NCBI GenBank assembly: GCA_900754605.1
Contig: CAAEDK010000093.1
Coordinates: forward strand, 1-24,021
DNA length: 24,021 bases
From: an uncultured Oscillospiraceae bacterium
GTDB taxonomy: Bacteria; Bacillota_A; Clostridia; Oscillospirales; Oscillospiraceae
Reading direction: 5' to 3'
In this document: piece by piece, positions 7,254 through 16,462 of the stretch
Numbering within the stretch: the first letter of the stretch is position 1
Layout: every line of letters begins with the position of its first letter
The notes under the pieces: generated by a model
What the model was told of the DNA's origin: nothing
What the model saw: only the letters and a program-made list of their open reading frames with translations
Database searches by the model: none
Position numbers and translations under genes: made by a program

Positions 7254-7280
7254 GTTGATTTTTTCCTTTCCTTTTACAGT

Positions 7281-8915
7281 TTATTTTGCTTGATTTTTAT
7301 AAATAGCTTTGCAATTTGCAAGCCAGGAAAACAATGCTTTGGCAACCAGATTGGTGGCCAGGATCAACAGAGACAGGACGAACACTTCGTTAAATCGATT
7401 GACGTACTGAAGCTGTTTGATCATCGTAGTCAGCACCATGGTCCGGGCACCGGCAATAAAAACGAGGGCGCTGATGGTGACCATAGAGTTGATAAAGTAG
7501 TAGCTGAACACTTCAATGAGGCTGGACATAGCGTTTGGCGTAACCACCCGGATAATCGTTTTGATCCAACTATCTCCCATCAGCATAGCCGTGGTTTCCC
7601 AGCCAGCGTTCATTTTGGACAAAGAGTTCTTCAACATCAGATACGGCGTGGAGAAGTAGTGTACGATGTTGCACAGGATCATCAGCAGCATCGTATTCTG
7701 CAATCCAGTACCAGAAAACAGGAATAGATAGGCCACACCCAATACCATACCAGGAATCGCATTGGTGATCAGAGCAATGCTCTCAATGCCCTGCTTGTAT
7801 CCCCGAGACAATGTGCTTCGTGCCGTGATCAGGGCGGCTCCATAGGCTACCAAAGTACCCAGAGCCGCAGTAAGCAGAGCCATCGTAATAGAGTGTCCAT
7901 ACGTTGCCAGAAGGCTGCCATCTGAAAAGACAGACTGAAAATGCGCTGCAGTGAAATTTACTTTGTAGGGCCAGGACTCCACCATGGGGACCAGGAAGAT
8001 GACCGCAAAAATAGCCAAGATCATCATAGATAGGATCGTATCACCCACACCCCAGCAAAAATCTCGGGCAGGATTCTTCCGCAGCTCAGTCTGATCGATC
8101 CGGTTATAGCGGATGTTGAACCGCTCCAGGATTTGCAGAATACAGATGCTCCCAACAGAGGGAATCAGCATGATCATAGCTATAACCGCCCCTCGGTTGA
8201 AATCAGGAATGCCGCCCAGCATCTGATTATAGAGCAGTGTAGCAATGACCTCATAACCGCCACCCACCGATGCAGGAATACCAAAATCGGTAAAACACAG
8301 GAAAAACGCCTGAATGAATGCGCCTGCAAGCGTTCCCAGAAGCGGCCTTAGAATGGCAATCCAAAAAGTGGACAGATCACCATCCCCCATGACCTTAGAA
8401 ACCACAAGCGTCTTTTTATCCACAAAACTCATGGTATTGTGGATCAGCAGAAACGCCACAGGAATGGTATAAATGACATACCCCACCAGCAGACCGCCAA
8501 TCCCGTAAATATCGAAGAGCTGTCTTCCCAGCAGGCGGGTAATAAGTCCCTGCTTTCCGAAAGAGTAGATGATCGCAAAGCCATAAGTAATCGTGGGCAG
8601 GAACATGGGCAGAGTAGCGACACCGGTCAAAACTCGTTTGAACCACTTGGGCAAAGCGGTATAATGAACCGCATAGGCAATCAGGAAGGCAATGATCGTT
8701 GCCAGCACTGCTGCGGCAGCCGCCACAATAAAACTGTTGCCCAGAGCACTCAAAAACCCCTTTTTTGACACCACAGATGAATAGAATTCAAAGGTTAAGC
8801 CGCCGTCCCACATGGATTTTCCAAACAGGAGCAGAATGGGGCCCACCAGAAATGCCGCAAACAGGATGGCGATGATCCAGAAAATAAGCTTTAACTCCCA
8901 GTTTTTTTGCTTCAT
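7281..8915 (-). CDS. phnU: 2-aminoethylphosphonate ABC transporter permease (two fused permease domains)
   Basis: This 544-residue integral membrane protein holds two binding-protein-dependent transport domains in tandem (about residues 55-275 and 330-540), each with about six hydrophobic segments. In Gram-negative PhnSTUV systems the two permeases are separate; a single fused permease of about 550 residues is known for the alternative AEP transporter type. The fusion gives the two halves of the membrane channel from one gene. The ATG has AGAGG 6 nt upstream and follows phnT by 10 bp. The symbol is taken from the family; phnV would be equally arguable. Confidence 0.88.
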   Translation of the reverse strand: MKQKNWELKLIFWIIAILFAAFLVGPILLLFGKSMWDGGLTFEFYSSVVSKKGFLSALGNSFIVAAAAAVLATIIAFLIAYAVHYTALPKWFKRVLTGVATLPMFLPTITYGFAIIYSFGKQGLITRLLGRQLFDIYGIGGLLVGYVIYTIPVAFLLIHNTMSFVDKKTLVVSKVMGDGDLSTFWIAILRPLLGTLAGAFIQAFFLCFTDFGIPASVGGGYEVIATLLYNQMLGGIPDFNRGAVIAMIMLIPSVGSICILQILERFNIRYNRIDQTELRKNPARDFCWGVGDTILSMMILAIFAVIFLVPMVESWPYKVNFTAAHFQSVFSDGSLLATYGHSITMALLTAALGTLVAYGAALITARSTLSRGYKQGIESIALITNAIPGMVLGVAYLFLFSGTGLQNTMLLMILCNIVHYFSTPYLMLKNSLSKMNAGWETTAMLMGDSWIKTIIRVVTPNAMSSLIEVFSYYFINSMVTISALVFIAGARTMVLTTMIKQLQYVNRFNEVFVLSLLILATNLVAKALFSWLANCKAIYKNQAK

Positions 8916-8925
8916 AGCTGGCCTC

Positions 8926-9696
8926 TTACATCGCAGGAGTCGCCATCATGGGGTAATCTCCAAACAGAGCAAAGATATTGTTCCGCTTGATTTCCAGCTG
9001 GTTTAAGATGAACTTGCGTACAAAGTCATTCTTAGGCTGGTGGACAATCTCAGCGGGCTTAGCATATTGAGAGATCGTCCCCTTGTCAATGATGAGTACC
9101 CGGTCAGACAGTGTCAGAGCCTCTTCAGGATCATGGGTCACAATGATGGTGGTCAGATGGTACTCTCTGGCGATGGTCTTGATTCGGTCTTTGATAGACT
9201 CTTTAATGACCCCATCCAGCGCAGATAGCGGCTCATCCAGCAGCAGGATGCGCGGCTTCATCACCATCGTACGGGCCAGGGCCGTCCGCTGCTTCTGTCC
9301 GCCGGAAAGCTGGTCGATCCGTTTCTCCAGCTGTTCCCGCAGACCAAGCAGGTCGATCAGTTCCTCTACCTCTTCTTCGCTGGAGACACCAGGACGGTTC
9401 TTTAGACCATAGGTGATATTCTGACGAACATTCAGATTGGGAAATAGGGCATAGTCCTGAAAGACAATGTTGAAGCCGCGCTTCTCCATTGCAGTATGAG
9501 TCAGGTCCTCTCCATTATAAAGAATCTCACCGCTGTCAGCGTCCACGATGCCCAAAATGAGATTCAGCAAGGTGGTCTTGCCACAGCCGGAGGGGCCCAG
9601 GATAGAAACGATCTCCCCATCCTCAACTTTGATGGAAATATCTTTCAAAACAGGGACTCCATCAAAGGATTTCTGAACATGATTCAATTCCAGCAT
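8926..9696 (-). CDS. phnT: 2-aminoethylphosphonate ABC transporter ATP-binding protein
   Basis: This 256-residue ABC ATPase energises AEP import. Visible motifs are Walker A GPSGCGKTTLL (residues about 34-44), the Q-loop VFQDYALFP, signature LSGGQKQR, Walker B ILLLDEP and the switch His in VTHDPEEAL. The short C-terminal tail lacks the long TOBE extension found in some relatives. By sequence alone it could serve several polyamine/iron/phosphonate importers; the operon with phnW and phnX fixes the likely substrate. ATG 9696 has AAGGA 9 nt upstream. It is the first gene of the operon, with TATAAT (complement of 9738-9743) as a plausible -10 element. Confidence 0.92.
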   Translation of the reverse strand: MLELNHVQKSFDGVPVLKDISIKVEDGEIVSILGPSGCGKTTLLNLILGIVDADSGEILYNGEDLTHTAMEKRGFNIVFQDYALFPNLNVRQNITYGLKNRPGVSSEEEVEELIDLLGLREQLEKRIDQLSGGQKQRTALARTMVMKPRILLLDEPLSALDGVIKESIKDRIKTIAREYHLTTIIVTHDPEEALTLSDRVLIIDKGTISQYAKPAEIVHQPKNDFVRKFILNQLEIKRNNIFALFGDYPMMATPAM

Positions 9697-9737
9697 AAAA
9701 CAAGTTCCTTCCGTTTTAGATATTCTTGACTAACCGT

Positions 9738-9808
9738 ATTATATGATAACGGCCATCTACTCCTCGTGCCACCGCCTTTCAGAAAACTTCCCGTAAAACA
9801 TATGTAAA
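9738..9808 (-). promoter_or_regulatory. phn operon promoter region with 11-nt-spaced direct repeats
   Basis: On the minus strand a consensus TATAAT (9738-9743) lacks a good -35 at 17 bp, as expected for an activator-dependent promoter. Upstream, three similar hexamers TTTACA (9803-9808), TTTACG (9792-9797) and TTTTCT (9781-9786) occur at exact 11-nt steps, resembling the TT-rich direct repeats bound by PhoP/PhoB-type regulators. The last repeat ends 37 bp upstream of the -10, farther than in typical Pho promoters. Confidence 0.4.
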
Positions 9809-9846
9809 GCAGTTCATGCAACATGGATTTGTCTGAAATTAAAGTC

Positions 9847-9876
9847 GCCGGGCAGGTTCGCATGAACCTGCCCGGC
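9847..9876 (-). terminator. Terminator of the giant phosphoesterase gene
   Basis: A perfect 13-bp GC-rich stem (9847-9859 with 9864-9876) with a GCAT/ATGC loop lies 28 bp after the stop codon. The following minus-strand sequence GACTTTAATTTC is only moderately T-rich, so some read-through into phnT is possible. Confidence 0.7.
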
Positions 9877-9904
9877 ATCCTTGAAACATTTCAATTCGAT
9901 CCGT

Positions 9905-12900
9905 TTACTTCGACATGTAGCGCCACAGGAAGGTAACGATCTGGGCACGAGTACAACCGGCATCAGGGCCAAAGGTCGTCGTACTGGTACCGCTGGTAAT
10001 GCCTTCCTTAGCTGCCCACTGGACAGCCTTGGCATAATAAGCATTTTCCGCAACATCTGCGAAGGAATTACCAGAAACATCGTCGGGAGAACCTGCAAAG
10101 CGCCACAGGAAGGTAACTGTCTGAGCACGAGTCATCACAGCATCAGGACTAAATGTGGTATCACTGGTGCCGGAAGTGATCCCCTGCTCCACCGCCCACT
10201 GAACAGCCGTATTGTAATAGGCATCAGCTGGGATGTCGTGGAAGGGCATTGCTGTACTCTTAGGTGCGGGAGAACCTGCGTAGCGCCACAGGAAGGTAGC
10301 CATCTGCGCTCTGGTGCAGGTAGCATTGGGGGCAAAGGTGGTGGCGCTGGTACCAGATGTGATACCATCCCCTACTGCCCATAGAACCGCATCGTAGAAA
10401 TAGTCGCTCTCCTTTACATCAACAAAGGAAGTTCCCTCATTCTGCGCAGCTCTCACAAAAGCAGCGTTGATGCTCACCTTGCCGCTGGGCATGGTAAAGG
10501 TATACTTTCCATTCCCCTGATCCTTCACTCTGATGACGTCCCCGTCCTTATCTGTAACAGTCAACTTTTCCAGTTCATAGCCGGCATCAGGCTTAACGAT
10601 AATGGTCACAGTATCGTCCTTTTCCGCCCGCTTGGAGCTGGTGGTAACAACACCGTGGACAGTCTTCTCTACAGTGACGAGATAATCCCTGGAGGAGTTG
10701 CTGCCGGAGGAAGATCCGCCTTCATCAGGCCGGCTGGGCTCACTGGGATCGATCGTATCCACAGTCTCAGTCAACAGATCTCCGTAGATCTCTTTGCCGC
10801 TATCGGTACCGAGCATGAACTCTTCGACCTTAACGCCGTCAGAAGCTCCGTCAAACACGATCTTCGCCAAGGTACCGTTCGCAGCAGTGCAGGAAATGGT
10901 CAGATACAGCTTACCGCCTTCCACTGTCTGCCGAAGAATTGTGCCAGAGGTTGTAATGTCGCTCACAGTTCTGCCATTCAGGTCAATCACCAGATCAGCT
11001 GCCTTGATGACATTCTCCTTCACATTAGACAACTTCAGCTCCATAGTTTTGGTATTGGGGCCAGTATAAGCGGTGACAGTCTCAATATCACGGTTTTTCT
11101 TAACCAACTGCTCCTGAGAAAGGTTGGCCTGCTCAAACAGACTCGCACTGCCATCCATGGAAGCGGGAATATTCGCCCGCAGAGCGGTCAGGGCCAGCAC
11201 CGCAGGATCGTGGTTAGTACCACCGGTGAGTTTCTTGCCGTTGTCGATCGTCTGGCCGCCCAGACCAATCTGTACGTCATATTCGGCATCACTTGTACCG
11301 CCGTGACTGCCGCCAGCGGTGCCGCCATGGTCCGAGTTCACCAGTACAAGAGTTTCGTCCTTAGTACCCGTCTCTTCCAACGCTTTCATAACCGCTTCAA
11401 AGTATGCATCAAACTTTGGCAGTTCAGCATAATACTTGTCAGTGAAGTAACCATTTCCATGACCAACGCCATCCATATAGTCGGACTGCATATAAACCAT
11501 CGCGGTGTTCTGGAAGGCATCGGACTTGATGTAATCGGCTACATCTTGCAAATTCCCTGTGTCCTTAGTAGAACTATGGGTATACACTGGCGCATCCGGC
11601 TCAATGATGCCGTTGATGATGGGGGTCCACTCAGCAAATGCTGCATTGCCGCGCTGAGGGAAGGCCTTCCCCAACACCTGGAAGGCAGAGGGATAAACCG
11701 CTGTTTCCTTTCCAAAGTCCGGATAATAAACTGACCCGGCTTCGTTATTCGTAATCTTGTATTCATCCTGCGCCGTAGCGTATTCTTTGCCGTGCAGAAT
11801 CGCAGTGTAGTTCTGGGCGGAAATAGTAGGTGTTTCACTCTTGGCTGAATAGCTAGTCGCAAAGTACTCGTTGAACAGCCTCATAGCATAGTCGTTCGTA
11901 CGCTTAGCCAGGATCGTTTCATCATTTGTCAGAGTGGCTTCGCCGTTCTGTACATAGTACATCGCATCCGGACGGAAACAGATTCCTCCGCCATCCATGG
12001 TAATCATAATCACATGCTTATAGGGATAAATAGCCGCGGCCATGGCAATGGTCTTTGCCTCATCGATAGAACCGGCCAATGCCACATCTCCCGCCCCGAT
12101 CACGCCGTCACCATTCTTATCCAGCGTATTCTGGGCCAGCACTTTAACATTCTTATTGAGAATAGCAGGTTTCACTTCCGCCGCAGCGCCGCCGTTCTGT
12201 GCCGTCACATTTGTAATATGAAACTCGGAAGTCCCTTCCTCCACATCATCCTTGACACGGAAGGACAGCTTCGCCACCCGGGTTTCAGAGAAATTCTTGA
12301 ACTCCTGGCTGGACAAGCCGGATTTGGCAAAATGCAGAGTACCTTCCTCCGTCTTGGTCACGACACCATCGGACGCATTTTCGCAGCCTGTATAGTCCAG
12401 TTTGTCTGCATCATAGTTCAGGTCAAATGCAACAGAAGTCGCTTCTGCATCCTCTCCAAGATTCACATGCACAGCTACATTATATTGAATTCCCGCTGCC
12501 ATCTGATCCACGGAGACAACACCAAGGTTGATTTTTGCGGAAGCATCTGCCACGCAGGCACGCACGATGTTCTTAGTCTGGCTGCCCAGAGTATAGGTAA
12601 AGATATAATCACCCAACTGCGTGGGAGTAATCTTTCCCTTTTCCGCGTTGTACTCAGTGTCAAGAACAGAGACTCCGTTTACAGTGATATCCTTGAGCAC
12701 TGCGGTCTTTCCATTGCTGCCTTTCACAACAGAAACATCAGTTTCTTGATTGATTTGCATGCGGCCAGTTGCCCCAGAGACTGACAGGAGAACAGGATCC
12801 AGAGATTCATACAGCTTTTTCACTTGCTCGTCGGTCATGCTCTGAGAATACAGCCGTGCAATGGACACGCTGCCTTTCGAGTAGGACTCCGCTCCGCCAC

Positions 12901-15900
12901 TGTCATTACTGTCTGCCCCAATCAGGAAGTTTTGGGCATTTTCACTGGTAGTCCAATGGATTGTAGAACCTCCTGCGGACTTGCTATCGATCAATTCACC
13001 GTTCAGGTACAGCTTGACGTTTTCACCGTCAAACACACCCACAGCATGGTACCACTTTCCTGCTTCAATGGCTGCATTGGGCTGAACATATCCATTTCCG
13101 CCGCCATTTTTATTGACATTGCAGAAGAACTGGAGGCGGCCATTTTCCAGACCTAAACCAATGCCACCGCCCTGCTGGTTAGAGAACATATCATGTTCAC
13201 CAGACGGAATCTCGTCATAGCAGAATACGCTCTCAATGGTCGCCACCTTCATACGGTCATACTTGCTGCTGCCAAAAGGGTACAGATAGGCATCGTAGGA
13301 ACCATTGAACGACGCAATTCGCTTCCCCATTTCATTGCTGTCCTTGATGACAGGGGAGCCGATCGTTTTCAGAACATTCTTAGTTTCAGACTGATCGGCT
13401 GCAGTACCATCGGCAAAGTCGACATCCAGCATATCAGCCTTTGGCAGCGTCACAGGTGCGTTGGGATCAATGACCTTTACAGTGAAAGATTTCTCTGCTT
13501 TGTTGCCCACTGCATCAACTGCCGTATAGGTGATTTTATAGGTACCTGCTTCCGTAGGAGTATATTCATATCCGGCCAGCAGGGCCTTGACCTGTTCCTC
13601 ATTCAGTTCTGCACTGCTGCTTGGCATATCCACTCGAACAGTCACGGTATATGCGCTGTCGTCCTGTATGCTCATGGCAGGGACAGAGTATACTTCACCA
13701 ATTTTTCCAGATGCCGCAGGGGTAGATGCAAAAGTCATAACCGGTGCCGTAACATCGCCCTTTGGCAGTTCGCTCTTTGCCAGCGCAGCAATCTGCTCCT
13801 CAGACAACGCAGCACTATAAATACGAGCGGTAGCGATCTTCACATCAGAAGGGAATTGCAGTTCATTGTCTGCACCACTATCTCCGCCAATGAACACCTC
13901 GTCTGCATTGCTGCCGGGCAGTCCAATTTTACCGCTGGCCACGACCTCACTTTTTAGCGCGCCGTCCAGATACAGCTTGACCTTGCTGCCGTCAAACACG
14001 CCAACCAGATGGTGCCACGCCTCAGCAGGGGTCGCAGTGGTACTGGGTGTCTTATAGCTGCCATCCACATGACAGAAGAATTTCAAATTTCCGCTGTCAG
14101 TGCCAAGGCCAAAGCCGCCAGACTGCTGATTGGACAACAGATCATACTCGCCGGAATCAGACAGCACATTGTAGTTGTAAGTGACCTCAAAAGTCATGGT
14201 GTTGTCCAACTTGCTATACTGGCCGCTCATGGGGTAGCTGTATGCACTGCTGCCATCAAAGTTTGCAACTTTCTTCCCCAGGACCTTATCATATACATAC
14301 GTAATGCTGCCATCGCCGCGCTTGACAGCGGCCAGCTTGTTTTCAGACAGGTCTGCCTCACTTCCAGTGGAAAAATCCACATTCAGGATATCGGCGCTTG
14401 GAATTTTGCTAGGATCTTCAGGCTCGGTAACGGTTCCTTCTTTCGCCGCCTTATAAGCCTCCTTCGCATCGTCCGCCGTCATCGTCCCGGTGTAAACTCT
14501 GGCCAAAGCGATTTTACAGTTGGCCTGATACTCCAGATCACCGTCACTGCTGGTGTCACCGCCCAGGAACAGATAGTGAGGAGGCTCAGTCATAGTGCCA
14601 GGAGCCGATACAGTATTCTTCAGTTCACCATTCAAATACAGCTTGACATTCTGACCATCATAGGTTGCAACCATGTGGTTCCAAGCATCCTTGGCAACCG
14701 TGGTCTCCGGCTTTTGATAGTTGCCACCAATGTGTGCCCAGAACTGCAGCGTGTTGGTTCCGGAGACCTGCTCAAAGCAGAAGCCAGAGGACTGAGTGTT
14801 GCCCATAGGATTGTTGTTCTTGGTGTCCAAGGGCATATAGTACAGTTCAACTGTGAAATTTTTTCCAATCTTTTCGTAGTCTTCCGCCTTCATGGCATAG
14901 CGCAGACCATCATCAGAGCCATCAAACACGGCAACGGTGCGGCCCAGAGTCTCATCCTGAATAAACTGCGGTTCACCGTAAACCTTTTTGGTGTGGTTTT
15001 CAGCATCAGCACCACTGTCATTGCGTGAAAAATCAACATCCAGGATGGCTTCAGCAGGATATGGAGCCACATAGGCCTGCCCGGTCGTGAAGGTTTCCTC
15101 TGAAACAATGGGTTCACTCTTCGCATCGAAGGAAGTCACAGCAGTGACAGATACGGAATAGGTGGTTTCAGGATTCAGATTGATGAGTTTGACAGACCAC
15201 TCAGCTTTCTGCTCCTGCTCATAGTAGTCAGCAAAAACCTTCCGCACAATGGTATCCCCGCCAGCTTCCGGAGTCAGGGAAATAACATACTCATGGATCA
15301 TATCCAGGTTGCCATCGCTTGCGGGCTGGGCTGCCGGGAATTTTACAACCGCAGAGTTCTTAGTCACGCTCTCAACGGTGACGGCAGCGTCTTCGTTGAA
15401 AGAAGGCGCATCACTCTTCTCCATGCGGTCATTGGTGTACGGCATATCATTGTTCGCCGCATTAAAAACCCAAGGCTCATAGATATACTCGCCGGTAGTG
15501 AGGTTCATGCGGTAGATCTTCACCGTACCATCCTCCAGCACATCGACGCGCAGAGCCTGGGATGAGATCTCTCTGTTCGCCGGATAGGTGGAAGACTTGC
15601 CCGAGTCAGGGTCTACTTTGCCACTCTCATTCTCAAAATAGGCACCAATGGTACTGTCCTGAATCGCGGTATAGCCATCATCCTGATAGATGGAACGGGC
15701 GTCCTCCAAAGTGGCATGGGAGTGACCAGAAAAATGGATCACCTGGGGGTACTGTTCCATCAAGGCGACCATATCCTTTTCAGTTCCTTTGCCATAATTG
15801 CCGTACCATTCCTCAGTCACATAGGCGGTACTTTTGATTCCGTGGTGACCGATGACAATGACAGGTGCTTTCTCATTGGCTGTATCAGATTTCTCCAAGG

Positions 15901-16462
15901 CAGTCTTCATCATCTCGTAGTTGTCAGTATAATCGCCACCGTAGTTTTTTGCGCTCAGTTTGATGACCGTAGCCACCAGATCCCCACCAATTTCTTCCTC
16001 TTCCGGGATCAAGCCATCGGCATTGTAGTAAAGGACTTCATTGGCTTCCTGACCAGTTTTCTCCTCAAATCGGGCCATAGTTCCAGAGCCGTATTCATGG
16101 TTGCCCATGGCCAAGACAACTTTATCATTCAACGCACTATCGTTGATGATGTCCATCAGCGCAGCATATTCGCCTTCGCTTCCGGTGTTTGTAATGTCTC
16201 CAGCCAGCAAAACACCATCGGTCGCCGGATCTAACTCATGAAAAACATTCAGGGCATTTTCCAGCTTCTTAGCTGCGTTGGCATCTCGTCCAATGTGAGT
16301 ATCGCTGCCAACAAAAAATCGTGCTGCAACGTCTTCTGTCGCAGCATCCCAACTACCGTCCGTTGGTGCGTCCCAGGCAAAGGCCGCCGTAGGTAATGTT
16401 CCTAGTAGCATCACGCCGGCCATCAGCCCGGATAGCTTTCGCTTCCATTTCCTTTGTTGCAT
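9905..16462 (-). CDS. Giant SLH-anchored surface protein with two phosphoesterase domains and three LamG-like domains
   Basis: The 2185-residue product starts at ATG 16462 (AAGGAGA 8 nt upstream; a 17-codon upstream extension lacks a site) with a signal peptide KWKRK...TAAFA. Domains in order: calcineurin-like metallophosphoesterase, about 45-330 (SDTHIG, AGDIT, GNHE, GHHG, FSGHSH); fibronectin-III-like, about 370-460; LamG-like 1, 469-674; LamG-like 2, 687-897; Ig-like, 907-1004; LamG-like 3, 1007-1224; cohesin-like, about 1300-1437; a calcium-binding DKNGDGVIGAGD loop at about 1450; type I phosphodiesterase/alkaline-phosphatase-superfamily domain, about 1480-1790 (ITMDGGG, nucleophile Thr in PTISAQN, DYMDGVGHG, NSDHGG, NHD); InlB-like domain, about 1930-2007; three SLH repeats, about 2012-2185. 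It should sit on the cell wall outside the membrane and cleave phosphate esters, the LamG domains perhaps binding glycans. Substrate is unknown. It lies just upstream of the AEP uptake operon. Confidence 0.93.
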   Translation of the reverse strand: MQQRKWKRKLSGLMAGVMLLGTLPTAAFAWDAPTDGSWDAATEDVAARFFVGSDTHIGRDANAAKKLENALNVFHELDPATDGVLLAGDITNTGSEGEYAALMDIINDSALNDKVVLAMGNHEYGSGTMARFEEKTGQEANEVLYYNADGLIPEEEEIGGDLVATVIKLSAKNYGGDYTDNYEMMKTALEKSDTANEKAPVIVIGHHGIKSTAYVTEEWYGNYGKGTEKDMVALMEQYPQVIHFSGHSHATLEDARSIYQDDGYTAIQDSTIGAYFENESGKVDPDSGKSSTYPANREISSQALRVDVLEDGTVKIYRMNLTTGEYIYEPWVFNAANNDMPYTNDRMEKSDAPSFNEDAAVTVESVTKNSAVVKFPAAQPASDGNLDMIHEYVISLTPEAGGDTIVRKVFADYYEQEQKAEWSVKLINLNPETTYSVSVTAVTSFDAKSEPIVSEETFTTGQAYVAPYPAEAILDVDFSRNDSGADAENHTKKVYGEPQFIQDETLGRTVAVFDGSDDGLRYAMKAEDYEKIGKNFTVELYYMPLDTKNNNPMGNTQSSGFCFEQVSGTNTLQFWAHIGGNYQKPETTVAKDAWNHMVATYDGQNVKLYLNGELKNTVSAPGTMTEPPHYLFLGGDTSSDGDLEYQANCKIALARVYTGTMTADDAKEAYKAAKEGTVTEPEDPSKIPSADILNVDFSTGSEADLSENKLAAVKRGDGSITYVYDKVLGKKVANFDGSSAYSYPMSGQYSKLDNTMTFEVTYNYNVLSDSGEYDLLSNQQSGGFGLGTDSGNLKFFCHVDGSYKTPSTTATPAEAWHHLVGVFDGSKVKLYLDGALKSEVVASGKIGLPGSNADEVFIGGDSGADNELQFPSDVKIATARIYSAALSEEQIAALAKSELPKGDVTAPVMTFASTPAASGKIGEVYSVPAMSIQDDSAYTVTVRVDMPSSSAELNEEQVKALLAGYEYTPTEAGTYKITYTAVDAVGNKAEKSFTVKVIDPNAPVTLPKADMLDVDFADGTAADQSETKNVLKTIGSPVIKDSNEMGKRIASFNGSYDAYLYPFGSSKYDRMKVATIESVFCYDEIPSGEHDMFSNQQGGGIGLGLENGRLQFFCNVNKNGGGNGYVQPNAAIEAGKWYHAVGVFDGENVKLYLNGELIDSKSAGGSTIHWTTSENAQNFLIGADSNDSGGAESYSKGSVSIARLYSQSMTDEQVKKLYESLDPVLLSVSGATGRMQINQETDVSVVKGSNGKTAVLKDITVNGVSVLDTEYNAEKGKITPTQLGDYIFTYTLGSQTKNIVRACVADASAKINLGVVSVDQMAAGIQYNVAVHVNLGEDAEATSVAFDLNYDADKLDYTGCENASDGVVTKTEEGTLHFAKSGLSSQEFKNFSETRVAKLSFRVKDDVEEGTSEFHITNVTAQNGGAAAEVKPAILNKNVKVLAQNTLDKNGDGVIGAGDVALAGSIDEAKTIAMAAAIYPYKHVIMITMDGGGICFRPDAMYYVQNGEATLTNDETILAKRTNDYAMRLFNEYFATSYSAKSETPTISAQNYTAILHGKEYATAQDEYKITNNEAGSVYYPDFGKETAVYPSAFQVLGKAFPQRGNAAFAEWTPIINGIIEPDAPVYTHSSTKDTGNLQDVADYIKSDAFQNTAMVYMQSDYMDGVGHGNGYFTDKYYAELPKFDAYFEAVMKALEETGTKDETLVLVNSDHGGTAGGSHGGTSDAEYDVQIGLGGQTIDNGKKLTGGTNHDPAVLALTALRANIPASMDGSASLFEQANLSQEQLVKKNRDIETVTAYTGPNTKTMELKLSNVKENVIKAADLVIDLNGRTVSDITTSGTILRQTVEGGKLYLTISCTAANGTLAKIVFDGASDGVKVEEFMLGTDSGKEIYGDLLTETVDTIDPSEPSRPDEGGSSSGSNSSRDYLVTVEKTVHGVVTTSSKRAEKDDTVTIIVKPDAGYELEKLTVTDKDGDVIRVKDQGNGKYTFTMPSGKVSINAAFVRAAQNEGTSFVDVKESDYFYDAVLWAVGDGITSGTSATTFAPNATCTRAQMATFLWRYAGSPAPKSTAMPFHDIPADAYYNTAVQWAVEQGITSGTSDTTFSPDAVMTRAQTVTFLWRFAGSPDDVSGNSFADVAENAYYAKAVQWAAKEGITSGTSTTTFGPDAGCTRAQIVTFLWRYMSK
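9908..10430 (-). repeat. Three SLH-encoding repeats, 180-183 bp period
   Basis: The stretch agcgccacaggaaggta recurs at about 9919, 10099 and 10282. Each copy encodes one SLH domain ending TRAQ...TFLWR, the cell-wall polymer-binding unit. Confidence 0.9.

Noticed and set aside
9908..10430. CRISPR-like regular spacing of repeats
   Set aside because: The 180-183-bp periodicity is explained by three SLH-encoding units within one reading frame.
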